DNA of 64,000 nucleotides from Qipengyuania_B sp965214525. Lineage in GTDB: Bacteria; Pseudomonadota; Alphaproteobacteria; Sphingomonadales; Sphingomonadaceae. A program made the position numbers and the translations under genes. The notes under the pieces were generated by a model. That model did not search any database, had not been told where the DNA came from, and saw only the letters and a program-made list of their open reading frames with translations. The stretch covers positions 1,984,001 through 2,048,000 of the forward strand of contig OZ243959.1 of the NCBI GenBank assembly GCA_965214525.1, read 5' to 3'. Positions 9,394 to 18,085 of this stretch are shown one piece after another (within the stretch, counting starts at the first letter, position 1; every line of letters begins with the position of its first letter).

Positions 9394-10338
9394 CTAGCGA
9401 CCAAGAACCAGTTTTCCCGCGCACCACAGCAAGATCGACTTTTGCGCGTGCAGGCGATTTTCCGCCGCATCGAACACAGCCGATTGCGGCCCTTCGAACA
9501 CCTCGTCGGTTACTTCCTCGCCGACATGTGCGGGCAGGCAATGCAGAAAGATGGCGTCGTGCTTGGCCGCCGCCATGATTGTCGCGTTGACCTGAAACGG
9601 CGCCATCGCCAGGCGTTTGCCTGCTGCATCGGCCTGGCCCATTGAAACCCAGGTGTCGGTAACGACCACGTCCGCCCCCTGCGCCGCTCTATCGGCATCG
9701 TGAATAACCGTGATCTGCGCTCCTTCCTGACGCGCCCGCTCGACGGCAGCGGCGTCTGGTTCGTATCCCGCCGGAACACCGGCCCGCAGATTGAACCCCA
9801 TCAAGCCGGCGGCTTCGATTAGCGAATAGAGCACGTTGTTCCCATCACCCAGCCAGGCGATTTCAAGCCCCGCCAGCGCCTTCCCGCATTCCAGCATGGA
9901 TAATAGATCGGCGACGATCTGGCAGGGATGCGAACGATCGGTCAGCCCGTTGATGACCGGCACTGTTGCATGATGCGCCAGTTCCTCCAGCTTCGCATGA
10001 TCGCCTGTACGCAGCATGATAATATCGACCATCCGGCTAAGCACGCGCGCGGTGTCCTTGATGCTTTCCCCCCGGCCGAGCTGCGTCGTTCCGCTATCCA
10101 GAACGATCGTCGTGCCGCCAAGTTGCCGCATGGCGATATCGAAACTTACGCGGGTTCGGGTGGAACTCTTCTCGAATACCATCCCCAAAACGTGACCTGC
10201 GAGCGGCGCGTCGCCATCCGGCTTCCCCTTGGGCCAGCCGATTCTGGACGCTTTTCGCGCTTGGGCATCGTTCAGCATCGCCGCGATCGCATCGCCGCCA
10301 GCATCGGACAGGCTGACGAAATGCTGGAACGTGTCCAA
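9394..10338 (-). CDS. argF: Ornithine carbamoyltransferase
   Basis: 314 residues from a TTG at 10338, directly after the argD stop. The open frame continues upstream but would be an antisense-like shadow of argD, and the family begins near DTFQHFVSLSD. Motifs: SSTRTRVSF (carbamoyl phosphate), RTGDHAKL, HPCQIVAD, and FLHCLPAHVGEEV (ornithine site, catalytic Cys). It transfers the carbamoyl group to ornithine to give citrulline in arginine synthesis. The argD-argF pairing gives two consecutive pathway genes in one operon. Confidence 0.93.
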   Translation of the reverse strand: MDTFQHFVSLSDAGGDAIAAMLNDAQARKASRIGWPKGKPDGDAPLAGHVLGMVFEKSSTRTRVSFDIAMRQLGGTTIVLDSGTTQLGRGESIKDTARVLSRMVDIIMLRTGDHAKLEELAHHATVPVINGLTDRSHPCQIVADLLSMLECGKALAGLEIAWLGDGNNVLYSLIEAAGLMGFNLRAGVPAGYEPDAAAVERARQEGAQITVIHDADRAAQGADVVVTDTWVSMGQADAAGKRLAMAPFQVNATIMAAAKHDAIFLHCLPAHVGEEVTDEVFEGPQSAVFDAAENRLHAQKSILLWCAGKLVLGR

Positions 10339-10339
10339 G

Positions 10340-11524
10340 CTAAGCGATCTCGTAACTCGCCGCGCCGGCGGAGAGCTTGTCGAAGAATTCATCGAACTCA
10401 GCTTCGTCGGCGACCAGCGGCGGCAGGATACGCAAGGTCTGATCGCCCGCCGCAACGGTCAGCAATTGGTGCTTGTCGCGCAGATGGACGAAGAACGGCC
10501 GGCATTCCACCTTCATCCGCAAACCCAGCATCAAGCCCTTGCCGCGCACGGTATCGAACAGTTCAGGGTAGTTGCCGATGAACTGCTCGAGCCGCTGGCG
10601 CAGCCGCTCCCCCTTGCGCGTGACCTCAGCCAGGAACTCGTCGTTGGCGACCGTTTCCATCACCGCCGTTCCTGCCGCCATCGCCAGCGGGTTGCCGCCA
10701 TAGGTCGACCCGTGGCTGCCGAACCCCATGCCGCGCGCCGCCCTTTCGGTAGCCAGACACGCACCAACAGGAAAGCCGCCGCCAAGACCCTTGGCGCTGG
10801 CCAGGATATCGGGCGAAATGCCGTAATGTTCGTAAGCGTAAAGCTTGCCCGTGCGAGCAACGCCGCATTGGACTTCGTCGAAGATCAGCATGAGGTCGTG
10901 CTCGTCGCACAGGGCGCGCAAGCCTGCGATGAACTCCTGACTGGCTGGCCGAATGCCGCCTTCGCCCTGTATGGGTTCGACCAGAAAGCCGGCGGTTTGC
11001 GGCTCCATCAAGGCCTCGGCCGATGCCAGATCATCGAACTCGGCATATTGAAAGCCGGGCAGCAATGGCGCAAAACCCTTGTGCATCTTGGCCTGGTTGG
11101 ATGCGCTGATGGTCGCCATCGTGCGGCCGTGAAAGGCGTTGGCGAAGGTGATGATCTGCGTGCGGCTCGCATCGCCGTCTTCGTGCTGGTGATAGGCACG
11201 CGCGGTCTTGATGGCGCATTCGACCGCTTCGGCCCCGGAATTGGTGAAGAACACCGTATCGGCAAAGGTCTTGTCGACCAGCCGCCGCGCCAGTGCCTCT
11301 CCCTGCGGACTGCCGTAGAGGTTGGAGACGTGCATCAGAGTTTCCGCCTGCCGCTGGATCGCCTCGATCAAGGTTGGATGCGAATGGCCCAGCAGGTTCA
11401 CGGCGATGCCGCTCGCAAAATCGAGATAGCGCGTTCCGTCCTCGTCGATCAGGTGGCAGTTGTCGCCGCGTACCGGCCGTACGTCGCAGCGCGGATAGAC
11501 GGGCATAAGGGGGGCGATCGACAT
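10340..11524 (-). CDS. argD: Acetylornithine/succinyldiaminopimelate aminotransferase
   Basis: 394 residues, class-III PLP aminotransferase. It has TNSGAEAVECAIKTAR (cofactor phosphate), FANAFHGRTMATISA, LIFDEVQCG (Asp pairing the PLP ring) and the Schiff-base lysine in ILASAKGLGGGFP. It makes N-acetylornithine in arginine synthesis and probably serves lysine/diaminopimelate synthesis too. First gene of the minus-strand run with argF. The starting ATG at 11524 gives the expected MSIAPLMPVYPRCDV N-terminus. Confidence 0.94.
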   Translation of the reverse strand: MSIAPLMPVYPRCDVRPVRGDNCHLIDEDGTRYLDFASGIAVNLLGHSHPTLIEAIQRQAETLMHVSNLYGSPQGEALARRLVDKTFADTVFFTNSGAEAVECAIKTARAYHQHEDGDASRTQIITFANAFHGRTMATISASNQAKMHKGFAPLLPGFQYAEFDDLASAEALMEPQTAGFLVEPIQGEGGIRPASQEFIAGLRALCDEHDLMLIFDEVQCGVARTGKLYAYEHYGISPDILASAKGLGGGFPVGACLATERAARGMGFGSHGSTYGGNPLAMAAGTAVMETVANDEFLAEVTRKGERLRQRLEQFIGNYPELFDTVRGKGLMLGLRMKVECRPFFVHLRDKHQLLTVAAGDQTLRILPPLVADEAEFDEFFDKLSAGAASYEIA

Positions 11525-11652
11525 ACGGAGCCTCGAAGGTCATGGCAGTGGTTGGAAAGGAAATGGCGGCCCCGACCGGGTACCGCCACCACCTTTTCCA
11601 TTGTCTAGATAGCTCGCGCAACCAGGTCAAACCGGCCGGCCAAGCCCGAAAA

Positions 11653-12447
11653 CTAATCGGCAGCCGGCACCAGATTGACTGCCGAATATTTGCCGCGGCG
11701 ATCAACTTCGAGATCGAAGTCGTACCGTTCGCCCTCGGCAATCGAAGACAGGCCGGACCGTTCGACCGCCGTCACATGAACGAAAGCATCAGGCTGTCCG
11801 TCATCGCGCACGAGGAAGCCGAAACCCTTGGCCGCGTTGAAGAACTTCACCGTGCCGGTTGCCCGTTCCCCGGTCACTTCGCGCTGTGGAGCGGCCCCGG
11901 CTGCAGAACCGCGGTCCGGCCCTGCGCCGCGCGATTGCACTTCGATGACATCGCCGACGATCTGCAAATCCTGTGCCGACACCTTGCCGCCGCGGTCGAC
12001 CAAGTTGAACTCAAGCTCCTGCCCCTCGGCCAGACCTTCAAGTCCGGCACGTTCGACAGCCGAGATATGCACGAAGATATCTTCGCCGCCGCCCTGTTGC
12101 TGGATGAAGCCGAAGCCCTTCTGCACGTTGAAGAACTTCACCGTGCCCTTGCCCGTGCCGACGACCTGCGCGGGCATGCGGTTGCCACCGCCGCCGGAGA
12201 AGCCACCGCCGCGGCCGCCGCCCCCGCCGCCGGCACCGCCGCCGAAACCTCCTCGATTGCCACCGCCGCCATATCCGCCGCCGCGATTGCCGCCGCCCGA
12301 GCGATCGTTATCGCCGAACCGGTCGCGCCCGAAATCGCCTTGCGGAGCGAAGCCGCCCCCCGGCGGCCCGCCGAACGGATCGAAACTCTCTTCGCCAAAC
12401 CCGTCCCGCTTGTCTTTACCCCGCCGACGCCCTTTGTCGTAACCCAT
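11653..12447 (-). CDS. Double cold-shock-domain protein with Gly/Arg-rich N-terminus
   Basis: 264 residues from the ATG at 12447. Residues 1-90 are low complexity, rich in Gly, Arg and Asp (RGG-like). Two cold-shock domains follow, each with the RNP1-type core: GTVKFFNVQKGFGFI with DIFVHISAVER, and GTVKFFNAAKGFGFLV with DAFVHVTAVER. The two domains are joined by about 35 Ser/Gly/Ala-rich residues. It is presumably an RNA-binding protein acting as an RNA chaperone, as in two-CSD alphaproteobacterial proteins. The long RGG tail resembles RNA-condensing segments, which is an inference. Its 288-base upstream region is shared with a divergent gene. Confidence 0.9.
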   Translation of the reverse strand: MGYDKGRRRGKDKRDGFGEESFDPFGGPPGGGFAPQGDFGRDRFGDNDRSGGGNRGGGYGGGGNRGGFGGGAGGGGGGRGGGFSGGGGNRMPAQVVGTGKGTVKFFNVQKGFGFIQQQGGGEDIFVHISAVERAGLEGLAEGQELEFNLVDRGGKVSAQDLQIVGDVIEVQSRGAGPDRGSAAGAAPQREVTGERATGTVKFFNAAKGFGFLVRDDGQPDAFVHVTAVERSGLSSIAEGERYDFDLEVDRRGKYSAVNLVPAAD

Positions 12448-12617
12448 AGTGAAACACGCATCCTGTCGCGCCATCCGAACGAAACTTTCGAATAATGCCG
12501 ATGGCGGGCAATATCCGAATGGCGATACCATCAAGGCACGCGCCTTCCAAGCATCTGCATAGCGCCATTTGCAGGGCCATGCGAATGTTTTAGCCTGTCT
12601 TCTTCCACCTAATGGCA

Positions 12618-12632
12618 AAATGTGACATTTTC
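12618..12632. promoter_or_regulatory. Perfect 15-bp palindrome in the divergent promoter region
   Basis: AAAATGT-G-ACATTTT, an exact inverted repeat with a single central base. It lies 104 bases before the ATG at 12736 and 171 bases before the cold-shock gene. It has the size and symmetry of a dimeric repressor operator. The binding protein cannot be named. Confidence 0.45.
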
Positions 12633-12735
12633 GTAAGCGTAGGTTCAGTCCCCGGCGAGCGCCGATGTATTCGCGAGCGTTGGATTGAGCGCGTTCGCGC
12701 CCGGATTTTCCTAGCCGGAACGAGAAAGGCTTGAG

Positions 12736-13176
12736 ATGAACACGTATCGCCACCTGTCCGATTCGGTGCTGGTCAGCGCCCAGATCGCGCCGGACGAGAT
12801 GGATCGGTTGACGGCGGAAGGCGTGCGCCTGATCGTCAACAATCGTCCCGACGGGGAAGCGCCCGATCAGCCTTCCGGCGCACGCGTTGCGGCCGCGGCG
12901 CAAGCTGCGGGCATCGCCTACGCTGCAATTCCCGTCACGCATGCCGGCTTCAGCCTGCCCCAGATTGCGGCGTTTGCCGAAGCGCTGGATAGCGCGGAGG
13001 GCAAGGTGTTGGCCTATTGCCGTTCGGGAACCCGCTCTAGCCTGTTATGGGCCTTGGCACAGGCCAAGGCGGGCCGCGATCCGCAAGCCATCGCTCAGGC
13101 GCTGGACGATGCGGGATACGATCTCGCTCCGGTCCGGCCAATTGTCGATATGCTCACTGCGGATCGGCCAGTCTGA
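12736..13176 (+). CDS. TIGR01244 family phosphatase/sulfurtransferase-like protein
   Basis: 146 residues, full length for this family (DUF442, a dual-specificity-phosphatase-like fold). The phosphate-binding loop is visible as YCRSGTRSSLLW (C-x5-R) around residue 97. The N-terminal LSDSVLVSAQIAPDEMDRL and NNRPDGEAPDQPS segments are family signatures. Members occur alone or fused to metallo-beta-lactamase domains that oxidise sulfide. The physiological substrate here is unknown. First gene of a plus-strand run, ten bases before the next gene. Confidence 0.85.
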   Translation: MNTYRHLSDSVLVSAQIAPDEMDRLTAEGVRLIVNNRPDGEAPDQPSGARVAAAAQAAGIAYAAIPVTHAGFSLPQIAAFAEALDSAEGKVLAYCRSGTRSSLLWALAQAKAGRDPQAIAQALDDAGYDLAPVRPIVDMLTADRPV

Positions 13177-13185
13177 ACTATCCTG

Positions 13186-13581
13186 ATGTCGGCGCAATTG
13201 CTGCAATTTGCAGGGTCGCTGCTGGCAATCGGTGCGCTGGTCGCGCTGGTTCACTGGCTGCGCGCGAAAGACGAGCCGGCGACTGTTCGCGATGAAGCGG
13301 TGCTGCAGGCGATCGACGACATATTCGGTCCCGTTCCCATCGCCAAGCTGCTCATCGATAAAGCGGGACGGGCGGCCCTTGCCCTGGCGATGGATGGCCG
13401 TGCTTTCGTGCTTAAACGGCATGGCGCGCATTGGGCGGGGCGGGAGTTGAGCGCGCTTTCGCAGATTGCCGTCGAAAGCGAGCACGTGCTGGTCGTCGAT
13501 AGCACTGAACGCCGCTTTGGTATCGTTCGCCTGACGCTCGACGATACGCAGGATTGGGTCACGCACGTTTCTGCGCTATAG
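13186..13581 (+). CDS. Conserved hypothetical protein with one N-terminal membrane segment
   Basis: 131 residues. One transmembrane helix at about residues 5-25 (LQFAGSLLAIGALVALVHWL), then a soluble domain of unknown fold. No motif was recognised. It lies nine bases after the TIGR01244 gene and ten before the sterol-desaturase gene, so it is probably co-transcribed with them. The size and reading frame are well formed (codon use as in neighbours), so it is likely real. Confidence 0.7.
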   Translation: MSAQLLQFAGSLLAIGALVALVHWLRAKDEPATVRDEAVLQAIDDIFGPVPIAKLLIDKAGRAALALAMDGRAFVLKRHGAHWAGRELSALSQIAVESEHVLVVDSTERRFGIVRLTLDDTQDWVTHVSAL

Positions 13582-13591
13582 TGCCACGATC

Positions 13592-14530
13592 ATGCCCGAC
13601 TTCCGTCCTGTCGATTATGCAATTCCCCTGTTCGTCGCGCTGGTCGTGATCGAGGTTCTGTGGGCGCGGCGACGATCCCCGTCGTCATACGAGACCCGCG
13701 ACACCGCCGTCAGCCTGGCGTTTGGCCTGGGCAGTTCGGTTGCTGGCATCGCCTTTGGCGGCCTGATCGCCGGGGCTTCGCTGTGGCTCTACCAATTCCA
13801 TCTGCTCGACATTGGCTGGCAATGGTGGGTCTGGCCGATCTGCTTCATCGTCGATGATCTGGCCTATTACGCTTTCCATCGTAGCGCCCACCGGGTCCGC
13901 TGGTTCTGGGCAAGTCATGTGAACCACCATTCCAGCCAGCACTACAACCTATCGACCGCCCTGAGGCAGACCTGGACGGGCTTCTTCGCCGGATCGTTCA
14001 TCTTTCGCCTGCCCCTGGTCCTGCTTGGCTTTCACCCGGTAATGTTGGCGATCTGCGCCGGCTTCAACCTCATCTACCAGTTCTGGATCCACACCGAAGC
14101 GATCGGCAGGATGCCACGATGGTTCGAAGCGGTGATGAACACGCCGAGCCACCACCGTGTGCATCATGCGACGAATCCGCGCTATCTCGATCGCAATTAC
14201 GCCGGCGTCTTCATTGTATGGGACAAGCTGTTCGGCACCTTCGAACAGGAGCGGCCTGACGAGGAGCGCATCCGCTACGGCATCGTGAAGCAATTGGGCA
14301 GCTTCCACCTGCTGTGGTCCGTCTTCCATGAATGGGTCGGCATCGCCCAGGACGTATGGCGGGCGCCTAGGCGCCATAAGCTGTCCTACCTCTTTCGCGA
14401 ACCCGGCTGGAGCCACGACGGCAGCCGACAGACCAGTGACATGATTCGCGCGGACTGGGCGGCGCGCGGCGAGGAATCAGGGTCTGCACGAAGCCACAAC
14501 ACGGTTGCCGACGAGCAAAAGGCGGCCTAG
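13592..14530 (+). CDS. Sterol desaturase / fatty acid hydroxylase family protein
   Basis: 312 residues, integral membrane. The di-iron histidine boxes are in order: HRSAHRVRWFWASH, NHHSSQHYN, and TPSHHRVHHATN. These define the fatty-acid hydroxylase/sterol desaturase superfamily. Four or more hydrophobic segments precede or surround the boxes. It probably hydroxylates or desaturates a lipid; the exact substrate is unknown. It is not a CrtZ-type carotenoid hydroxylase by length or motif spacing. It sits in a run with a GMC oxidoreductase downstream. Confidence 0.9.
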   Translation: MPDFRPVDYAIPLFVALVVIEVLWARRRSPSSYETRDTAVSLAFGLGSSVAGIAFGGLIAGASLWLYQFHLLDIGWQWWVWPICFIVDDLAYYAFHRSAHRVRWFWASHVNHHSSQHYNLSTALRQTWTGFFAGSFIFRLPLVLLGFHPVMLAICAGFNLIYQFWIHTEAIGRMPRWFEAVMNTPSHHRVHHATNPRYLDRNYAGVFIVWDKLFGTFEQERPDEERIRYGIVKQLGSFHLLWSVFHEWVGIAQDVWRAPRRHKLSYLFREPGWSHDGSRQTSDMIRADWAARGEESGSARSHNTVADEQKAA

Positions 14531-14560
14531 CTTCGGCGGCAAACGACAAGGAGAGAATGC

Positions 14561-16153
14561 ATGGACGAGTTCGACGTCATCGTGATCGGCGGCGGCAGCG
14601 CGGGCAGCGCGGTAGCCGGACGGCTGGCCGAAGACCCGACACGCCGCGTTTGCCTTCTCGAAGCGGGCGGTCGCAACAACAACCGGTTGATCAACACGCC
14701 TGGCATGATGCCGTTCATTCGCAACTCGTCGAACTACAAATACGATACCGTCCCGCAAAAGGGGCTTAATGGGCGCATCGGCTATCAACCACGTGGGCGG
14801 GGCCTGGGGGGTTCGTCGGCGATCAACGCGATGCTGTATCTGCGCGGCAATCGCTGGGATTACGACAACTGGGCGCAGATGGGCTGCACCGGATGGGCGT
14901 ATGACGATGTCTTGCCCTTCTTCAAGAAGGCCGAGAACAACGAGCGCGGTGCCAGCCGCTATCACGGCGGGCAAGGACCGCTGCACGTATCGGACCAGCA
15001 TTTCGTCAATCCGACCAGCTTCGCCTTCGTGCAAAGCGCGGCGAACCTGCAGATGAAGCGCACCGACGACTTCAACGCTGCCGAACAGGAAGGCTTTGGC
15101 CTTTACCAGGTAACGCAGCATAATGGCGAACGCTGGACGGCATCGCGCGCCTACATCGAGCCCAAGCGAAAGGCCCGCAATCTCGACGTGCGTATCGGTG
15201 TGCAGGTGCAACGGATCGAGATCGAGAGGGGACGGGCCAGCGGCGTGACGTATTCCGTCGCGGGCAAGCTGCGGACCTTGCGGGCCCGGGGTGGGGTCGT
15301 GCTTTCCGCGGGCGCATTCAATTCCCCGCAAATCCTGATGCTTTCGGGCATCGGGCCCGCCGATCACCTACGCGATCACGGCATCGACGTGGTGCAGGAC
15401 CGGGCCGATGTCGGCGGAAACCTGCAGGATCACATCGATTATGTCTCCAGTTGGGAAACGCGCTCCACCGTGCCCATCGGCAACAGCCCTTCCGGAACGG
15501 CGCGGATGGCCAAGGCGATGTTCGAACATCACCGTCACAAAACCGGCGTGATGACGACGCCCTACGCGGAAGCAGGCGGTTTTTGGAAGGTAGAGCCGGA
15601 TGCTCCGGCACCGGACGTGCAATGGCATTTCGTGCCCGCGATGCTGGAAGATCACGGACGCACCAACGTCAAGGGTCATGGCTTCTCCCTCCATGCCTGC
15701 GTGCTGCGTCCGCACAGTCGCGGAACGGTGCGGCTTGCCTCGCGCGATGCGGAGGACGCACCCCGTATCGATCCCAATTTCTTCGACGACGACCGCGATA
15801 TCGCAACCCTGCGCAAGGGTGTTCGGTTGTCGCATCGCATCGGCGAGACCGCTCCATTGACTGATTACGGGCCGACCGACCGCTACCCGATCGATCTTCA
15901 GGACGACGATGCGCTCGATCAATTGATCCGCGATCGGGCCGACACCGTCTATCATCCGGTCGGCACCTGCCGCATGGGTGCCGACGATGACAGCGTGGTG
16001 GATCACGACCTGCGGGTGCGCGGGGTCGATGGGTTGTGGGTCGCCGACGCCAGTATCATGCCCCAGATCGTCAGCGGCAATACCAACGCGCCCAGCATAA
16101 TGATCGGCGAACGAGGTGCGCATCTCGTGCAGGAGGCGCTGGTTCACGCCTAG
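14561..16153 (+). CDS. GMC family FAD-dependent oxidoreductase (choline dehydrogenase-like)
   Basis: 530 residues. N-terminal FAD-binding Rossmann motif (VIGGGSAGSAVAGRL, then LLEAGG), the GMC signature GRGLGGSSAINAMLYLRG near residue 80, and the second GMC signature GAFNSPQILMLSGIGP. C-terminal VYHPVGTCRMG and ASIMPQIVSGNTNAPSIMIGERGA carry the catalytic His/Asn region. Family members oxidise alcohols or choline. The closest group is the broad 'choline dehydrogenase-like' BetA set; no betB neighbour is present, so a choline role is not supported. AGGAGAG sits just upstream of the ATG. Confidence 0.92.
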   Translation: MDEFDVIVIGGGSAGSAVAGRLAEDPTRRVCLLEAGGRNNNRLINTPGMMPFIRNSSNYKYDTVPQKGLNGRIGYQPRGRGLGGSSAINAMLYLRGNRWDYDNWAQMGCTGWAYDDVLPFFKKAENNERGASRYHGGQGPLHVSDQHFVNPTSFAFVQSAANLQMKRTDDFNAAEQEGFGLYQVTQHNGERWTASRAYIEPKRKARNLDVRIGVQVQRIEIERGRASGVTYSVAGKLRTLRARGGVVLSAGAFNSPQILMLSGIGPADHLRDHGIDVVQDRADVGGNLQDHIDYVSSWETRSTVPIGNSPSGTARMAKAMFEHHRHKTGVMTTPYAEAGGFWKVEPDAPAPDVQWHFVPAMLEDHGRTNVKGHGFSLHACVLRPHSRGTVRLASRDAEDAPRIDPNFFDDDRDIATLRKGVRLSHRIGETAPLTDYGPTDRYPIDLQDDDALDQLIRDRADTVYHPVGTCRMGADDDSVVDHDLRVRGVDGLWVADASIMPQIVSGNTNAPSIMIGERGAHLVQEALVHA

Positions 16154-16154
16154 C

Positions 16155-16517
16155 TTGCGGATCTGGGCGCAGCGGCTCAGGCGCGATGTGACCGCGCTGT
16201 GGATCGGCGCGCGCGATCCACGCACTCCGGCAATCGCGAAACTGGTGGCCGCGGCGACGGCTGCCTACGCGCTCAGCCCAATCGACCTCATTCCCGATTT
16301 CATCCCGATCCTGGGATTGCTCGACGATCTGCTGCTGGTGCCCGCCGGGATCTGGCTTGCACGCAACCTCATTCCACCGCCCCTGATGGACGAGTTCCGC
16401 GCGCGCGCCGCAGACCTGGCGCATCGCCCCCGTTCGCTGGTGGCAGCAGCGGCGATGGTGGCGGTATGGCTCACGGCGGGCACGCTCGCCCTCATCGCCA
16501 TCCTTCCCCGCCTCTGA
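16155..16517 (+). CDS. DUF1232 membrane protein
   Basis: 120 residues from a TTG at 16155, two bases after the GMC stop. An in-frame ATG at 16116 is the alternative but would overlap the upstream gene by 38 bases. The core ALSPIDLIPDFIPILGLLDDLLLVP is the DUF1232 signature. A second hydrophobic helix lies at the C-terminus (AAAMVAVWLTAGTLALIAIL). Function is unknown. Its position suggests co-transcription with the GMC oxidoreductase. Confidence 0.8.
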   Translation: MRIWAQRLRRDVTALWIGARDPRTPAIAKLVAAATAAYALSPIDLIPDFIPILGLLDDLLLVPAGIWLARNLIPPPLMDEFRARAADLAHRPRSLVAAAAMVAVWLTAGTLALIAILPRL

Positions 16518-16541
16518 GGAAGATCGTCTGTCCGCCCCCGG

Positions 16542-17951
16542 TCAATTATAGGCGCGCTCGCCGTGCTCGCCGATATCGAGGCCTAATCGTTCGACCTCTT
16601 CAGTCACCCGCAATCCAGTGACCGCCTTGACGATCAGCGTGGCGATAAGCGTGCCGGCCGCCGCCCAGGCGATGGCGACAGCAACCGCGACGATCTGCGT
16701 GCCGACCTGCGCGCCGATCGCGAAGTCTGCCGCACCAGGCCCGCCAAGCGAAGGGGCGTAGACGATGCCGGTCCCGACCGCGCCGACAATACCGGCAACA
16801 CCGTGGATGCCGAACACGTCCAGCGCATCGTCATAGCCAAACCATGGCTTCAGCTTCGCTACTGCGAAATAGGCGATGACAGAGGCGACAATGCCCAGCA
16901 CGATGGCACCGAACGGGCCGCTATTGCCCGCTGCCGGCGTCACCGCCACAAGCCCGGCGATCACCCCGGAACAAAAGCCGAGGGCACTGCCCTTGTGACC
17001 GGCGAAACGCTCCATCATCATCCAGGTAAGAGCGCCGGCCGCGGTTGCGACGAAGGTGTTGATCATCGCCAGACCGGCAACGCCATCGGCCTCGAGCTGC
17101 GACCCGGCATTAAATCCGAACCAGCCTACCCAAAGCAGCCCGGTGCCCACCATCGTCAGCGTCAGGCTGTGCGGAGGCATCTGCTCGCGCGGATAGCCGG
17201 CTCGCTTCCCCAGGAACAACGATAGCACGAGCGCCGATACCCCGGCATTGATATGCACCACCGTTCCGCCCGCGAAATCCAGCGCACCCATCTCGAACAG
17301 TAAACCGCCACCCGCCCAGACCATGTGCGCGATCGGGAAATAGACGATCGTCAGCCAGATGGCCGTGAAGAGCATCAGGGCCGAGAACTTCATCCGCTCT
17401 ACCGTGGCCCCGGCGATCAGCGCGGCGGTGATCGCGGCAAAGGTCATCTGGAACGAGACGAACGCATATTCGCTGATGACTGCGTCGCTGAACGTTGCCG
17501 CCGTGCTTTGGGGGGTGACGCCGTTGAGGAACAGATTGCCCCAGCCAAAGAATGCGGTGCCTTCCGGTCCGAACGCGGTGGAATAACCCCACATCACCCA
17601 GATCAGCATGGCGAGTGATGCCGCGCCGCCAACCTGCGTCATGGTAGCCAGCATGTTCTTCTGCCGCGTCAGACCTCCGTAGAACAGCGCAAGGCCTGGC
17701 AGGATCATCAGGAACACCAGAACCGTCGCCGTCATCATCCAGGCATTGTTGCCCGGATCGGCCGTTGCGACCACGGCGGCCTCGGTAATGACGGGCGGCA
17801 GGACCGGCTGAGCGTCGATCGCAGGAGCGCCGACCGGCGCTGCCCGGGAAGCCGACGCGACGGCAGCAAGCATCATCGCGAGGGCGATGCGAATCGACGC
17901 CAACGCGCAACGATGGATTGCCAACGGTATCAAAGATCTGATCAACGTCAT
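16542..17951 (-). CDS. amtB: Ammonium transporter
   Basis: 469 residues with a signal-like hydrophobic N-terminus and 11 transmembrane helices. Hallmarks: ALFYGGLTRQKNML, the twin pore histidines in VVHINAGVSALVLSL and FGIHGVAGIVGAVGTGI, and the FFGWGNLFLNG region. It moves ammonium across the inner membrane. The start is the ATG at 17951, with GAGGGACGGG six bases upstream. No glnK (PII) gene is adjacent, although amtB is often paired with one. Confidence 0.94.
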   Translation of the reverse strand: MTLIRSLIPLAIHRCALASIRIALAMMLAAVASASRAAPVGAPAIDAQPVLPPVITEAAVVATADPGNNAWMMTATVLVFLMILPGLALFYGGLTRQKNMLATMTQVGGAASLAMLIWVMWGYSTAFGPEGTAFFGWGNLFLNGVTPQSTAATFSDAVISEYAFVSFQMTFAAITAALIAGATVERMKFSALMLFTAIWLTIVYFPIAHMVWAGGGLLFEMGALDFAGGTVVHINAGVSALVLSLFLGKRAGYPREQMPPHSLTLTMVGTGLLWVGWFGFNAGSQLEADGVAGLAMINTFVATAAGALTWMMMERFAGHKGSALGFCSGVIAGLVAVTPAAGNSGPFGAIVLGIVASVIAYFAVAKLKPWFGYDDALDVFGIHGVAGIVGAVGTGIVYAPSLGGPGAADFAIGAQVGTQIVAVAVAIAWAAAGTLIATLIVKAVTGLRVTEEVERLGLDIGEHGERAYN

Positions 17952-18085
17952 GCCCGTCCCTCTTTTCATGTAGCCTGTCCTCCGCGCCAGAAGCCATGCA
18001 AGGTGCGTGCCACTTCGCCGCAGTGCAGCATGGCCGTCGCAACGTGCGACGCCCCGCTTGTGCCACACGCGATGTTGCTGCTTTT

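Noticed and set aside
12150..12320. GGC/GCC repeats as a non-coding satellite
   Set aside because: They encode the Gly-rich N-terminus of the cold-shock-domain protein in frame.
12736..13176. TIGR01244 protein taken for Blh, a beta-carotene dioxygenase making retinal for the rhodopsin
   Set aside because: The domain is a DSP-like phosphatase (CRSGTRS), not a carotene oxygenase. The name 'Blh' used for the phosphatase family in some annotations is a coincidence. No retinal-forming gene was seen in the window.
17952..18085. A glnK gene next to amtB
   Set aside because: The 134-bp gap contains no frame with the PII T-loop; the next gene is a nuclease-like EEP protein.
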